Below are positions 34,396 to 44,183 of a stretch of DNA of 64,000 nt, in pieces. The position numbers and the translations under genes were made by a program. The number at the start of each line of letters is the position of its first letter. The stretch's first letter is position 1. This DNA is from an uncultured Oxalobacter sp. (GTDB lineage Bacteria > Pseudomonadota > Gammaproteobacteria > Burkholderiales > Burkholderiaceae_D), in NCBI GenBank assembly GCA_934277985.1, contig CAKQWF010000004.1:62001-126000 (forward strand). Direction: 5' to 3'. The notes beneath the pieces were generated by a model that saw nothing but the letters and a program-made list of their open reading frames with translations, did not search any database and was not told the DNA's origin.

Positions 34396-36497
34396 CTAGA
34401 ACCCTGCTGATCGACAATTACGATTCCTTTACCAGCAACCTTTACCATCTGATTCTGGCCGTCAACGGCTGTGCACCGACCGTCATACCCAACGATGCAC
34501 GCGACTGGCACCCGGATATATTGCAACAATTCGACAACATCGTGATCTCGCCTGGTCCAGGACGGCCGGATCACGACCGTGATTTCGGCATCTGTCGCGA
34601 TGCCATTCTGCAAAACATCGTACCGGTACTCGGCATTTGTCTGGGACATCAGGGCATCTGCCACCTTCATGGCGGCCATGTCGATCTTGCCATCCATGCA
34701 CGTCACGGCAGATACTCACGCATCACACACGATGGCACCGGTCTGTTCGAGCATATTCCTTCCCCATTTACTGCCGTCCGATACCATTCGCTGGCCGTGG
34801 ACAGACTCCCGGAAACATTGGTTGCCACAGCCCATGCGGAAGATGGCACCATCATGGCTGTCAGCCACCGTACCTTGCCACAATGGGGCGTGCAATTCCA
34901 TCCGGAATCCATCGGAACGGCATTCGGCCACCGGATTTTTGAAAACTTCGACACGCTGACAAAAGAATGGAACCGGCGCCATGACAGAAGCCCGTTTGTC
35001 GCTTCACCGCCAAAACCTGCCATTTCAGCCCGGTCGATCTGCCGGGAACGCACCTCACTTGTCCTGCACCACCGTCGCCTGTCATACGAACTCGACAGCG
35101 AATACCTGTTCGATACCTGCTTCAGACATCATCCCCATGCCATCTGGCTCGACAGCAACCGCAACGGCTACGGATCGGGAAGATTTTCTTTCATGGGATG
35201 CGCCGGTGGGACACTCGGCCGTATCGCCAAAGCCGATATCGCAACCCGAAGCATCCAGATAACGGATTCCTCCGGTACCCATACCGTCCGTCATTCCCTT
35301 TTCGAATGGCTTGAAGAAGATCTGGCGAAAAAACGCATCCCCCGCGACGGCATCGACATTCCATTTGAATTCACGCTGGGATGGATGGGGTATATCGGCT
35401 ACGAAATGAAAGCGGACGGAACGGAAGAACACCCACACCCGTCACCGTATCCGGACGCCATCCTGCTGTTTTGCGATCGCGGCATCGTCATCGATCATCA
35501 GGAAAAACAAATTCATCTGCTGGCATTGTCCGAAAAAAACGTGACCGGAAACGCCGTGAAATGGCTGGACGATATGGTGAACCGGTTTCGTTCATTCCGG
35601 CCAGACGACAGCCACCTGCCCGACTTGCCATCGCATCTTCCCATCAAGGCACCCTTCCGGCTCAGACACGACAAACAGACTTACATCGACCTGATCCGGA
35701 AAAGTCAGGAATACATCCGTCAGGGAGATACCTATGAAGTCTGCCTCACCAATACAGCTGTCGGACACACGGATGCCGATCCCTGGACGGCATATCGTAT
35801 TCTGCGCCGCAACAACCCCAGTCCCTATGGGGCATACCTTCAACTGGGCGACCTGTACATCCTGAGCTGTTCACCGGAACGTTTCCTGAAAATTTCCGGC
35901 GACCGCATCGCCGAATCGAAACCGATCAAGGGAACGCGCCCCAGATCGGCAGACCCGGAAAAAGACAGACAATTGTACGAGTCGCTGGTATCCAGCGAAA
36001 AAGAACTGGCGGAAAACCTGATGATCGTCGATCTGGTCCGACATGATCTGGGACTAACGGCAACCCCCGGCAGCGTCAAGGTACCGAAACTGTTCGCCAT
36101 TGAATCGTACCAGACTGTCCACCAGCTGGTCAGTACCATCACATCCACCATTCGCGAAGATTCCTCGCCATGCCAGTGCATCCGTGCCGCCTTTCCGGGC
36201 GGTTCCATGACCGGTGCCCCCAAACTGCGCACCATGCAGATACTGGACTCACTCGAAGGAGGCGCCCGCGGCATCTATTCCGGTGTCATCGGGTATTTTT
36301 CCCTGTGCGGCGCCGTGGATTTGAGCATCGTCATCCGCACACTCGTCATGTCGCACGGTACCATGACGTTCGGCGTGGGAGGTGCCATCACTGCGCTGTC
36401 CACCCCTGAAGAAGAATTCGAGGAAACCCGCATCAAGGCCAAAGCCTTTCTCGATCTGTTCCAGACCGGTTTTGCCGACGACACCTCAACACCCTGA
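34392..36497 (+). CDS. pabAB: Aminodeoxychorismate synthase, fused PabA-PabB
   Basis: This 701-residue fusion makes 4-amino-4-deoxychorismate for folate. No ATG fits; a TTG at 34392 overlaps the preceding stop and leads into TRTLLIDNYDSFTSNL, the PabA N-terminus. The glutaminase domain (about 1-200) has Cys83 in GICLGHQ and His170 in QFHPES. The chorismate domain follows, with PIKGT (Lys513, the PabB rather than TrpE signature), DLVRHDLG and FPGGSMTGAPK. pabC is four bases downstream. Open frame upstream of 34392 lies inside the methyltransferase gene and is not coding. Confidence 0.94.
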   Translation: MTRTLLIDNYDSFTSNLYHLILAVNGCAPTVIPNDARDWHPDILQQFDNIVISPGPGRPDHDRDFGICRDAILQNIVPVLGICLGHQGICHLHGGHVDLAIHARHGRYSRITHDGTGLFEHIPSPFTAVRYHSLAVDRLPETLVATAHAEDGTIMAVSHRTLPQWGVQFHPESIGTAFGHRIFENFDTLTKEWNRRHDRSPFVASPPKPAISARSICRERTSLVLHHRRLSYELDSEYLFDTCFRHHPHAIWLDSNRNGYGSGRFSFMGCAGGTLGRIAKADIATRSIQITDSSGTHTVRHSLFEWLEEDLAKKRIPRDGIDIPFEFTLGWMGYIGYEMKADGTEEHPHPSPYPDAILLFCDRGIVIDHQEKQIHLLALSEKNVTGNAVKWLDDMVNRFRSFRPDDSHLPDLPSHLPIKAPFRLRHDKQTYIDLIRKSQEYIRQGDTYEVCLTNTAVGHTDADPWTAYRILRRNNPSPYGAYLQLGDLYILSCSPERFLKISGDRIAESKPIKGTRPRSADPEKDRQLYESLVSSEKELAENLMIVDLVRHDLGLTATPGSVKVPKLFAIESYQTVHQLVSTITSTIREDSSPCQCIRAAFPGGSMTGAPKLRTMQILDSLEGGARGIYSGVIGYFSLCGAVDLSIVIRTLVMSHGTMTFGVGGAITALSTPEEEFEETRIKAKAFLDLFQTGFADDTSTP

Positions 36498-36501
36498 AAT
36501 C

Positions 36502-37284
36502 ATGTCTGCTGAAGTCATCTACCAGTACCATCCCGGAAAAACGCTTGTTCCTGTCGATGCACCGGAAACCGTCTTGCGCATCGCCGATTCATGGCTCGTA
36601 AGGGACGGACAGACCCGCGCACTGCACTGGCACCGCCAACGTTTTCTGTCGAGCGTCCTGTCGCTGACCACGATACATGAACGGGATATCACCCCGTTCT
36701 GGGATGCCGCGATGGCATGCATTCCTGAAGCCGGTCTCTGGTTCCCGCGCATTGAACTGGCCGGTTCCTTCCGTCGTCCCGTTTTCCAGTTCCGACTCCG
36801 CAAGGCACCTGCAATCCGCCACACGATCCGCCTTCATGACGGTTATCTCACTGATTTCCGGAAAATGCCACGTCACAAAGGCCCGGATCTGGCGCAATGC
36901 ATCGCCATGCGTCGCGACATCCTGTCTTCAGGTGCAGAAGAAGCCTTGATCACGACCCCAAAGGGATATGTTCTCGAAGGATTGACGAGCTCGATCATGT
37001 GGTGGGAAAACGGCACACTCTGCCATGTACCGCCCTCATGCAGGATTCTGCCGGGCATTACATGCCGACTCATTTTGCATATCGCCGACCGTCACAAAAT
37101 CCCCGTTGCCTGCCGGATGCGCAAACCGCACGAACTGAACCACCGTGAAATCTGGGCCGTCAATGCCCTTCACGGTATTCGACAAGTCGTCGGCTGGGAA
37201 CATTCCCCCATTCAAACCCATGCACACACTGACATCGGATACTGGCGAGAAGCACTGGAAAGTTTCCGGGAACCTGTCACCTGA
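36502..37284 (+). CDS. pabC: Aminodeoxychorismate lyase-like class IV aminotransferase
   Basis: PabC removes pyruvate from aminodeoxychorismate to give 4-aminobenzoate. This 260-residue protein is a PLP class IV enzyme. The lysine in PRHKGPDLAQ is the likely Schiff-base residue, and the YVLEGLTSSIMWWENG block matches the family cofactor-binding region. It starts four bases after pabAB, which makes the lyase role much more likely than a branched-chain aminotransferase. It is convergent with pmbA. Confidence 0.88.
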   Translation: MSAEVIYQYHPGKTLVPVDAPETVLRIADSWLVRDGQTRALHWHRQRFLSSVLSLTTIHERDITPFWDAAMACIPEAGLWFPRIELAGSFRRPVFQFRLRKAPAIRHTIRLHDGYLTDFRKMPRHKGPDLAQCIAMRRDILSSGAEEALITTPKGYVLEGLTSSIMWWENGTLCHVPPSCRILPGITCRLILHIADRHKIPVACRMRKPHELNHREIWAVNALHGIRQVVGWEHSPIQTHAHTDIGYWREALESFREPVT

Positions 37285-37310
37285 GCATGAAGCCGCACAG
37301 TTTTTGCTGC

Positions 37311-38663
37311 CTAAACACCGGCGACCGTCATCTCTTCGATCAGAATCGACCCGGACTGCTTGGCTCCTCGAATCAGAGTATCGTCACCGACGGCGACGAT
37401 ATGCGCGAACATATCTTTCAGATTGCCTGCCACCGTAATTTCCTGCACCGGATACCGGATCACACCGTTTTCCACCCAGAAACCGGAAGCGCCACGTGAA
37501 TAGTCACCGGTCACATAATTGATACCCTGTCCCATCAATTCAGTCACGACCAGACCGGTTCCCATTTTTTTCAACATGGCATCGAAATCATCGCCCGCTC
37601 CGGTCAATGACGACGACAACACCAGATTATGTGAACCACCGGCATTGCCTGTCGTCTGCATTCCCAGTTTTCGTGCCGAATACGTCGACAAAAAGTAGCC
37701 GCATACCCTGCCGTTTTCCACAATCTGCCGCCGTCCCGTCCTGACACCTTCGTCATCGAACGGTGCCGACCCCATCGCCCCTTTGACATGCGCGTCTTCA
37801 AGCAACCCGATATGTTCCGGGAACACCTGTCTTCCTAGCGAATCCACCAGAAAACTGGACTTGCGATACAACGCTCCCCCTGAAATGGCATAAACAAACG
37901 AATTGAGCAACCCGATCGCAACCGGCGCCTCGAACAATACCGGACATTTCCGCGTTCCGATCTGTCGGGCGTCCAATCTTGCCAGCGCACGACGTGCTGC
38001 ACGCTGACCGACCTCTTCAGGCGATTTCAGCCGGTCAGGATCACGTGAAGCGGTATACCAGTAATCACGCTGCATATTGCCGCCTGACATCGCGATCGGT
38101 GCCACCGAGAAAGAATGGCTTGAGGCTGGATAACCGCCCACAAACCCTTCGCTGTTGGCGAGAATGAAGTGCGAATGCTGCACATTGACACTGGCGCCTT
38201 CACTGTTGGTGATCCGCTTGTCGGTATCGAAGGCGGCAGCTTCGGTACGTCGTGCCAGTTCGACGGCTTCTTCCGTACCGATCGGCCAGCGATAATAAAG
38301 CGACAACTCCATCGGATGTCGTTCCAGCATATCCGCCTCGGGCAATCCGGCTGCGGCATCCTCGGACGTAAACGACGCGATGTTATACGCGGCATCGACT
38401 GTCTGTTTCAAAGACTGGAGCGAAAAATCCGATGTCGTCGCATTGCCCCGTTTTTTTCCGATAAAAACGGTTACACCGATCCCCTTGTCCCGGTTTTTCT
38501 CGATCGTCTCGATTTCCCCCTTGCGCACGCTGACGGCAAGACCATTTCCCTCGCTCACACCGACAGCTGCGCTGGATGCGCCCTTTTGTCGTGCATAACG
38601 CAATGTATCCTCGGCGATCTGTTTCAACTGATCGCTTGTGTAAATGAAATCGGGATCGACCAT
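37311..38663 (-). CDS. pmbA: Metalloprotease PmbA/TldE
   Basis: PmbA (TldE) is the partner of the TldD protease that matures modified peptides and degrades CcdA in E. coli. I place the start at ATG 38663 (MVDPDFIYTSDQLKQ, 450 residues). The frame is open for 99 more codons upstream, but that part crosses darP and its promoter region. Typical features are GNGLAVSVRKGEIETIEKN, the GGNMQRDYWY segment and the C-terminal ASGFWVENG(V/I). It is divergent from darP, a pairing conserved across proteobacteria. tldD is not in the window. Confidence 0.96.
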   Translation of the reverse strand: MVDPDFIYTSDQLKQIAEDTLRYARQKGASSAAVGVSEGNGLAVSVRKGEIETIEKNRDKGIGVTVFIGKKRGNATTSDFSLQSLKQTVDAAYNIASFTSEDAAAGLPEADMLERHPMELSLYYRWPIGTEEAVELARRTEAAAFDTDKRITNSEGASVNVQHSHFILANSEGFVGGYPASSHSFSVAPIAMSGGNMQRDYWYTASRDPDRLKSPEEVGQRAARRALARLDARQIGTRKCPVLFEAPVAIGLLNSFVYAISGGALYRKSSFLVDSLGRQVFPEHIGLLEDAHVKGAMGSAPFDDEGVRTGRRQIVENGRVCGYFLSTYSARKLGMQTTGNAGGSHNLVLSSSLTGAGDDFDAMLKKMGTGLVVTELMGQGINYVTGDYSRGASGFWVENGVIRYPVQEITVAGNLKDMFAHIVAVGDDTLIRGAKQSGSILIEEMTVAGV

Positions 38664-38751
38664 GATGATTATCTTATTGAAGGTATTGTCAAGGCTGTTA
38701 TGATAGCAGCCAAATACAAATGATTTAATGACCTTACACAGAAGTCCGATT

Positions 38752-39351
38752 ATGCCAAATTCCAACAGAGGCAACTGCGGTTTCCAGTCCGAAGAATTCG
38801 GGGAAGAATACGACCGCCCTTCCAAATCGCAACGCAAACGCGAAATGACCGCATTGCAAAAACTTGGTGAGCAACTGGTCGATGCATCGGCCGAGCGTGT
38901 CGGCCGCATCGGCATACCAGATGATTTGCAAAATGCCATTTCCGAATGCCGCCGCATCAAAAACCACGAAGGCAGAAGACGTCAGTTGCAATACGTCGGC
39001 AAGCTCATGCGCTCGCTTGATGAAGAAGACATCGCCAGGATCAACGAAGCCGTCGAAAGCTGGAAGGGACAATCCCGTGCGGATACGGTATTCATGCACG
39101 CGCTGGAAAACCAGCGCGAGAAATTGCTCTCGCAAGAAACGGCACTCACGGAATTCATGCAACGCTATCCCCATGCGGACGTCCAGCAACTGCGAACGCT
39201 CATCCGCAATGCGCGAAAAGAAATTTCAGGTGGCAAACCCCCGAAAGCCTATCGTGAAATATACCGTCTGCTCAGACAAATCATGACAGAACCATCACCG
39301 GCAAAAACCGTCTTACATGATACGGAAAGTGAGGAAAACCATGAACCATAA
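38752..39351 (+). CDS. darP: Ribosome-associated protein DarP (YjgA)
   Basis: DarP is a late 50S assembly factor. From ATG 38752 (MPNSNRGNCGFQ) the protein has 199 residues, mostly charged helices. The family core is SKSQRKREMTALQKLGEQLV, and the RRQLQYVGKLMR segment is well conserved. A ten-base overlap with mog suggests the two are co-transcribed. The divergent pmbA/darP arrangement matches other Burkholderiales. Confidence 0.95.
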   Translation: MPNSNRGNCGFQSEEFGEEYDRPSKSQRKREMTALQKLGEQLVDASAERVGRIGIPDDLQNAISECRRIKNHEGRRRQLQYVGKLMRSLDEEDIARINEAVESWKGQSRADTVFMHALENQREKLLSQETALTEFMQRYPHADVQQLRTLIRNARKEISGGKPPKAYREIYRLLRQIMTEPSPAKTVLHDTESEENHEP

Positions 39352-39940
39352 ACCCGGAGATATCTCGATCGGTCTCGTTTCCATATCGGATCGTGCCTAC
39401 AACGGCACTTACCCCGATCTGGGCATTCCCGCATTGCAGGACTGGCTGGCACATGCGATCACATCGCCATATTGGCTCGAAACCCGTCTGATACCGGACG
39501 ACCGTGAACAGATCGAAAAAACCTTGCACGAACTGGTCGATGAAGATCGCTGTTCGCTGATCCTCACGACCGGCGGAACCGGGCCTTCCCGTCGCGACCA
39601 GACACCGGACGCGACTCTGGCTGTCGGCACCCGTGAATTGCCAGGCATCGCCGAACGGATGCGCCAGATCAGCATGCATTTCGTGCCGACCGCCGTACTG
39701 TCCAGACAAGTCGCCGTCATCTGCGAACGGCCGGATCACGCATCCCTGATCCTCAATCTTCCGGGCCGCCCGGCCGCCATCCGCCAGACGCTGGAAGGTG
39801 TACGCGATGCCGACGGCAATATCACCGAACCCGGCATTTTCACCGCTATCCCCTACTGCATCGAACTCATCGGCGGCCCCGCCATCGAAACGAACGAAGC
39901 TATATGCAAGGCATGGCGTCCGGAAACCAAAACCAGCTGA
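39341..39940 (+). CDS. mog: Molybdopterin adenylyltransferase
   Basis: Mog adenylates molybdopterin before molybdenum insertion. From ATG 39341 (preceded by GAGGAAAA) the protein has 199 residues. Family motifs: IGLVSISDRAYNGTYPDLG near the N-terminus, the LTTGGTGPSRRDQTPDA loop and NLPGRPAAIRQ. It overlaps darP and precedes an esterase gene. MoaB is a related alternative, but the RRDQTPDA loop and the length favour Mog. Confidence 0.93.
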   Translation: MNHKPGDISIGLVSISDRAYNGTYPDLGIPALQDWLAHAITSPYWLETRLIPDDREQIEKTLHELVDEDRCSLILTTGGTGPSRRDQTPDATLAVGTRELPGIAERMRQISMHFVPTAVLSRQVAVICERPDHASLILNLPGRPAAIRQTLEGVRDADGNITEPGIFTAIPYCIELIGGPAIETNEAICKAWRPETKTS

Positions 39941-39977
39941 CCCGTTTTTTCCACCTGTTTAACCGACGAGAAAAACA

Positions 39978-40652
39978 ATGAACAGAACCTTTTTGCAATA
40001 CAGCCAGACCGATACCGGCGCCGACCCCCAAACCAGCATCATCTGGATGCACGGTCTGGGAGATCACGGATCCAGTTTCATTCCACTGGTTCAGGAATTC
40101 GACCTCACAGGATGCCCGCCTATCCGTTTCATTTTCCCGCACGCTCCGGAACGCCCGATTACGGCCAATGCCGGTTATCCGATGCGCGCATGGTTCGATA
40201 TTTACAGTGGTTTTGAAGATTCGGACATGGAAGACACCGAAGGTGTCCATGAGTCACAACGTCTCATCACCGGCCTGATCGAACAGGAAAGAAAACGCGG
40301 CGTACCTTATGACCGGATATTGCTTGCCGGCTTCTCGCAAGGTTGCGCCATGGCACTTTATACCGGCCTGTGCTTCCCGGAAAAACTGGGCGGCATCATC
40401 GGGCTGTCCGGCTATGTCCCGCTGATTTATTCTTTTCCTGAAGAACGCCATCCCGCCAATCAGGACACCCCGATCTTTCTGGCTCATGGCACAGAGGATG
40501 AAGTCGTCCCGTTCTCGCGTGGAGAAGATAGCATGCGACTGCTGCGCGCGCTGAACTACAATGTCAGCTGGAACGCCTACCACATGACCCATACCATGTC
40601 CCTCACCGAAGTCAATGACCTCGGAGACTGGCTGCGTCAGCTGCTGGCATAA
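39978..40652 (+). CDS. Alpha/beta hydrolase, carboxylesterase (phospholipase/carboxylesterase family)
   Basis: This 224-residue cytoplasmic enzyme belongs to the acyl-protein thioesterase-like carboxylesterase family. The nucleophile is Ser120 in GFSQG; Asp in HGTEDEVVP and His in HMTHTMSLTE complete the triad. The oxyanion region WMHGLGDHGSSF is near the N-terminus. It follows mog by 37 bases and may be in the same transcript. The natural substrate cannot be told from sequence. Confidence 0.9.
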   Translation: MNRTFLQYSQTDTGADPQTSIIWMHGLGDHGSSFIPLVQEFDLTGCPPIRFIFPHAPERPITANAGYPMRAWFDIYSGFEDSDMEDTEGVHESQRLITGLIEQERKRGVPYDRILLAGFSQGCAMALYTGLCFPEKLGGIIGLSGYVPLIYSFPEERHPANQDTPIFLAHGTEDEVVPFSRGEDSMRLLRALNYNVSWNAYHMTHTMSLTEVNDLGDWLRQLLA

Positions 40653-40669
40653 CCATGCCCACCCATCCC

Positions 40670-40693
40670 GACCCGTGATATATATCACGGGTC
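40670..40693. repeat. Perfect 24-bp palindrome between the esterase and yaeQ genes
   Basis: The 12-base arm GACCCGTGATAT is followed directly by its exact complement, with no loop. The palindrome covers the last codons and stop of yaeQ and lies 17 bases after the esterase stop. No T run follows on either strand. It may be a stem that protects 3' ends or a protein-binding site. Confidence 0.8.
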
Positions 40694-41245
40694 TGCCTTG
40701 CACGCAGATGGGCCGATACTGCCCTGCAAATCCCACTCAAAGGCATCCTTCTCATCCATGACGATCATTTGTCCGTCCTGAACCAGACACTGCCACTGCA
40801 TCGTACGATGCACACGGGCAACCATAAAATCTGTCAACGCTTCCGGCAGACAAACGACATCGAGATTGCCCATTTTCCCGAAATCCGCCCCGTTTTTGCG
40901 CCACCATTGCATGACGCTGCGCCCGTAAGCGAACACCACGACCCGTTCAGCCTTGCGACAGGCGGACACGACACGACGCAAGGTCGGCGTACCGGTTTCG
41001 ATCCACAACGCAACCTGCCCCTGCAAGTCATGCATCCACAAATCGGGCTCATCCGTTTCAGACAAACCTTTCGTAAACGAGAGCCTTTCATCGGCATAAC
41101 ACATAAACGCCAGTAAACGCACCATCATGCGTTCATCTGTCTCGGACGGATGCCGTGCCAACGTCAGTGAATAAGTACCATAATGCGACCTGTCCATATC
41201 GTCGATCCGGACAGTCGCCTTGAAAATCGATGCGGAAAGCGCCAT
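40685..41245 (-). CDS. yaeQ: YaeQ family protein
   Basis: From ATG 41245 (MALSASIFKATVRIDDMDR) the protein has 186 residues. YaeQ has a PD-(D/E)XK nuclease-like fold; the ETDEPDLWMHDLQGQVALWIETG segment carries the usual acidic residues. The role is not settled; E. coli YaeQ has been linked to RfaH-related phenotypes. The ARHPSETDERMMVRLLAF stretch is the family hallmark. It is convergent with the esterase gene and follows the transporter operon on the other side. Confidence 0.93.
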   Translation of the reverse strand: MALSASIFKATVRIDDMDRSHYGTYSLTLARHPSETDERMMVRLLAFMCYADERLSFTKGLSETDEPDLWMHDLQGQVALWIETGTPTLRRVVSACRKAERVVVFAYGRSVMQWWRKNGADFGKMGNLDVVCLPEALTDFMVARVHRTMQWQCLVQDGQMIVMDEKDAFEWDLQGSIGPSACKADP

Positions 41246-41343
41246 AACTCCTGCGTACTTGATGACCTCAAACCGGACGATACGAATACATCCGGTGATG
41301 TCGCCGGAAAACACACCACCGGTACCGACGAAAAACATCTCCG

Positions 41344-43056
41344 TTATCCGGCCCTCATGCGATACCGGTCTTTGGGAACCGCCGCCAGCAATGCCTGCGT
41401 ATAGGGATGGACAGGATGACGGTACAATGCATCGGACTGCCCCGTTTCGACAACCTGGCCATGCTGCATGACCATCACTTCGTCCGCCATATATTTCACG
41501 ACGGACAAATCATGGGAAATAAACAGATACGACAAACCGAATTCATCCTGCAAATCCTGCAACAGATTGAGAATCTGCGCCTGTACCGAGACATCGAGAG
41601 CCGAAACAGACTCATCGCACACCAAAACTTCCGGCTGCATCGTCAGGCAACGCGCAATGGCGATCCGCTGGCGCTGTCCACCTGAAAACTCATGAGGATA
41701 ACGGTAAAACGCATCTGTCGGCAAACCGACCCTGCGCAACCAGTCGAACGCCATTTCCTGCCGTTCGGCAGACGAATCGCCGATTCTGTGGATCGTCATC
41801 GGTTCCATCAAAATCTGTCCGACCGTAAAGCGCGGATTGAGCGATGCATAGGGATTCTGGAACACGATCTGTATCCGCCGCCGGTACGGCATGAATTCCC
41901 TGTCAGTCATAGCCAGAATATCGTCTCCCATAAACAGGACCTGACCGGCCGTCGCCTTGTGTAAACGCATGAGCGTCAGACCCAGCGTAGTCTTTCCCGA
42001 TCCCGACTCGCCGACGATACCAAGCGTCCTGCGACGTGGTAACGTAAACGATACGTCACGGACCGCTTCAAATACCCGCTTGCGAAAAAAACCGTCCCTG
42101 ATCTCGAAATGCTTGCTCAAATGCCGCACATCCAGGACGACTTCATCCTCTTCGGCATATCCCCTGACCCTGTCCGGGCCACCCGCAAACGACTCGCCAC
42201 CCGAAGCCATGATATCCTCGATCACAGGCAGGTGATTCGGGCGCGCATCCATCGGCGGACGGCACAACAGCAATGCCTTTGTATAAGGGTGCGATGGATG
42301 CTCGAAAACCGCCTGCGCGCTGGCCTGCTCACGGATTTCCCCATAACGCATGACGATAACTTCATCCGCGATTTCCGATACCAGCTGCAAATCATGCGTA
42401 ATGAACAGTACAGACATATGACGTTTGCGCTGCAACGCCTGAATCAGCCCGATAATCTGCCGCTGTATCGTCACATCCAGCGCTGTCGTCGGTTCATCTG
42501 CGATCAAAAGCTGTGGCTCACAGGCAATCGCCATGGCGATCATGACCCGCTGCTGTTGTCCGCCGGACAACTGGTGCGGATAGGCATCCACCTTGTGTTC
42601 CGGATCCACGATGCCGACCTCATGCAACAATTCGACCGCCCTTCTTTTCGCCTGCCGCGCATCCATTCCCATATGCAGGCGAAGCACCTCACCGATCTGC
42701 GCACCTACGGTAAACACAGAATTCAGTGACGACATCGGTTCCTGGAACACCATGGAAATTTCCGAACCACACAATTTCCGCCGTTCCTTGGGCGTCATGC
42801 CGAGAAGGCTCTCGCCCCTGTAACGGATATCCGAAGCGGCGTCGATCACGACATTTTCAGGCGGCAACAATCCCATGATCGCCAACGCACTGACCGATTT
42901 TCCGCTTCCCGATTCACCGACCAGCGCAACCGTGCTGTTTGCCGGAACGACAAAAGAAATGCCTTTGACCGCCTCGAAAAAAGTCTTTTTGCCTGTCCTG
43001 AACGAGACCCGCAAATTGTCCACTTCCAGAAGATGCTGATACCTGGTACCGTTCAT
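41344..43056 (-). CDS. Peptide ABC transporter ATPase with two fused ATP-binding domains (YejF-like)
   Basis: This 570-residue cytoplasmic protein has two complete ABC domains. The first has Walker A GESGSGKS, signature LSGGQQQR and Walker [10 protein letters not shown]. The second has [17 protein letters not shown] and [11 protein letters not shown]. Fused DppD-DppF-type ATPases are typical of the YejABEF family of microcin C/peptide importers. Its start overlaps the upstream permease by four bases (ATGA). It is last in the five-gene operon. Confidence 0.95.
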   Translation of the reverse strand: MNGTRYQHLLEVDNLRVSFRTGKKTFFEAVKGISFVVPANSTVALVGESGSGKSVSALAIMGLLPPENVVIDAASDIRYRGESLLGMTPKERRKLCGSEISMVFQEPMSSLNSVFTVGAQIGEVLRLHMGMDARQAKRRAVELLHEVGIVDPEHKVDAYPHQLSGGQQQRVMIAMAIACEPQLLIADEPTTALDVTIQRQIIGLIQALQRKRHMSVLFITHDLQLVSEIADEVIVMRYGEIREQASAQAVFEHPSHPYTKALLLCRPPMDARPNHLPVIEDIMASGGESFAGGPDRVRGYAEEDEVVLDVRHLSKHFEIRDGFFRKRVFEAVRDVSFTLPRRRTLGIVGESGSGKTTLGLTLMRLHKATAGQVLFMGDDILAMTDREFMPYRRRIQIVFQNPYASLNPRFTVGQILMEPMTIHRIGDSSAERQEMAFDWLRRVGLPTDAFYRYPHEFSGGQRQRIAIARCLTMQPEVLVCDESVSALDVSVQAQILNLLQDLQDEFGLSYLFISHDLSVVKYMADEVMVMQHGQVVETGQSDALYRHPVHPYTQALLAAVPKDRYRMRAG

Positions 43057-44183
43057 GCATCCCCCTGTTTCAGTTTCGGATCCAGTGCATCACGCAAGCC
43101 GTCGGTAAACAGCGACAACGCCGTCACCAGCACAGCCATGGCCGCGGTCACAGCAGCCAGTTGCCACCACTTTCCGAGAATCAGTTCGTTTTGTGCTTCG
43201 TTGAGCATACTGCCCCATGAAACCACACCGACCGGAACCCCGAAACCGAGAAAGCTCAGAATCACTTCCGACTTGATGAATCCGACCGACAGAATCGACA
43301 TCTGCACCAGTGAAATATGACTGACATTGGGAAAGATATGCATGAACATTTTCCGCCAGTCCGATGCACCGATCGTGCTGGCCGCCAGTACGTATTCCCG
43401 CTCCTTGTGCTTCATGTACTCGGCGCGAACGAGACGGAACACACCGGTCCATCCTGTAAGTCCCAGAATCAGAATGATCGTCAGCACTCCTTTGCTTTGC
43501 AATACGGCGGCCACCGCCAGAATCAGCAACAAATACGGAATCGAAGTAAACACGTTATAAAACCAGTTGAGCAAATCATCGAGCCAACCGCCGAAATATC
43601 CTGCAAAAGCACCCAGAAGCGTGCCCAGCACTGTCGCGATCAACGCAGCGACCAGGCCGACAAGAATGGACGTTTCAGAACCCTTGACCGTTTTCTTGAT
43701 GACATCATGCCCCCATTTGTCCGCACCGAACGGCAGCGTTTTCAGGCGACCTTCTTCATTGCCAGACGTTATCCCACCGTCCTGTTGTGCCTGACGGATA
43801 ACATCGAGTTCTTCCTGCAACGGATCGGCGATACCGTAATCATCAAAGACCGCTTGCCCGGACGACATCGATTTCCGCAATTTGCGCAATACATCCCTTA
43901 ACGGATCAGCCGGATTTTCTGGTGGCAAATCGGCCGCCGGCACTTCTGCCGCCCGTTCCGATCCATCTTCCGCCTGTACACCGATAAAATCAGGCGGTGC
44001 ATAGTGAACACCCACTTCCCTTGACCAGTCCGACGCGACGAGGCCTGATGCCGACAGCACGATCATCGCCAGAAAAAGCAGAACGATCCCCATCGAACAC
44101 ATGGCGACCCTGTCCGCCTTCAGGCGTTTCCATGTCAGTTTCCACAATCCGTCGGACTGCGCTTTCCGGTTTGTCATACCCAT
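43053..44183 (-). CDS. Peptide ABC transporter permease (YejE/DppC-like)
   Basis: This inner-membrane permease has 376 residues from the ATG overlapping the preceding stop (TGATG); an ATG two codons later is also possible. After the first membrane helix comes a long polar insertion (about residues 55-155) in the periplasm. The remaining helices and the EAA loop follow (REYVLAASTIGASDWRKMFMHIFPN). The insertion is typical of YejE more than of DppC. It pairs with the permease encoded just upstream. Confidence 0.93.
   Translation of the reverse strand: MGMTNRKAQSDGLWKLTWKRLKADRVAMCSMGIVLLFLAMIVLSASGLVASDWSREVGVHYAPPDFIGVQAEDGSERAAEVPAADLPPENPADPLRDVLRKLRKSMSSGQAVFDDYGIADPLQEELDVIRQAQQDGGITSGNEEGRLKTLPFGADKWGHDVIKKTVKGSETSILVGLVAALIATVLGTLLGAFAGYFGGWLDDLLNWFYNVFTSIPYLLLILAVAAVLQSKGVLTIILILGLTGWTGVFRLVRAEYMKHKEREYVLAASTIGASDWRKMFMHIFPNVSHISLVQMSILSVGFIKSEVILSFLGFGVPVGVVSWGSMLNEAQNELILGKWWQLAAVTAAMAVLVTALSLFTDGLRDALDPKLKQGDA

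Noticed and set aside
38664..38960. Open frame extending pmbA upstream by 99 codons
   Set aside because: It runs through the divergent promoter region and into darP. The PmbA family start is at ATG 38663.
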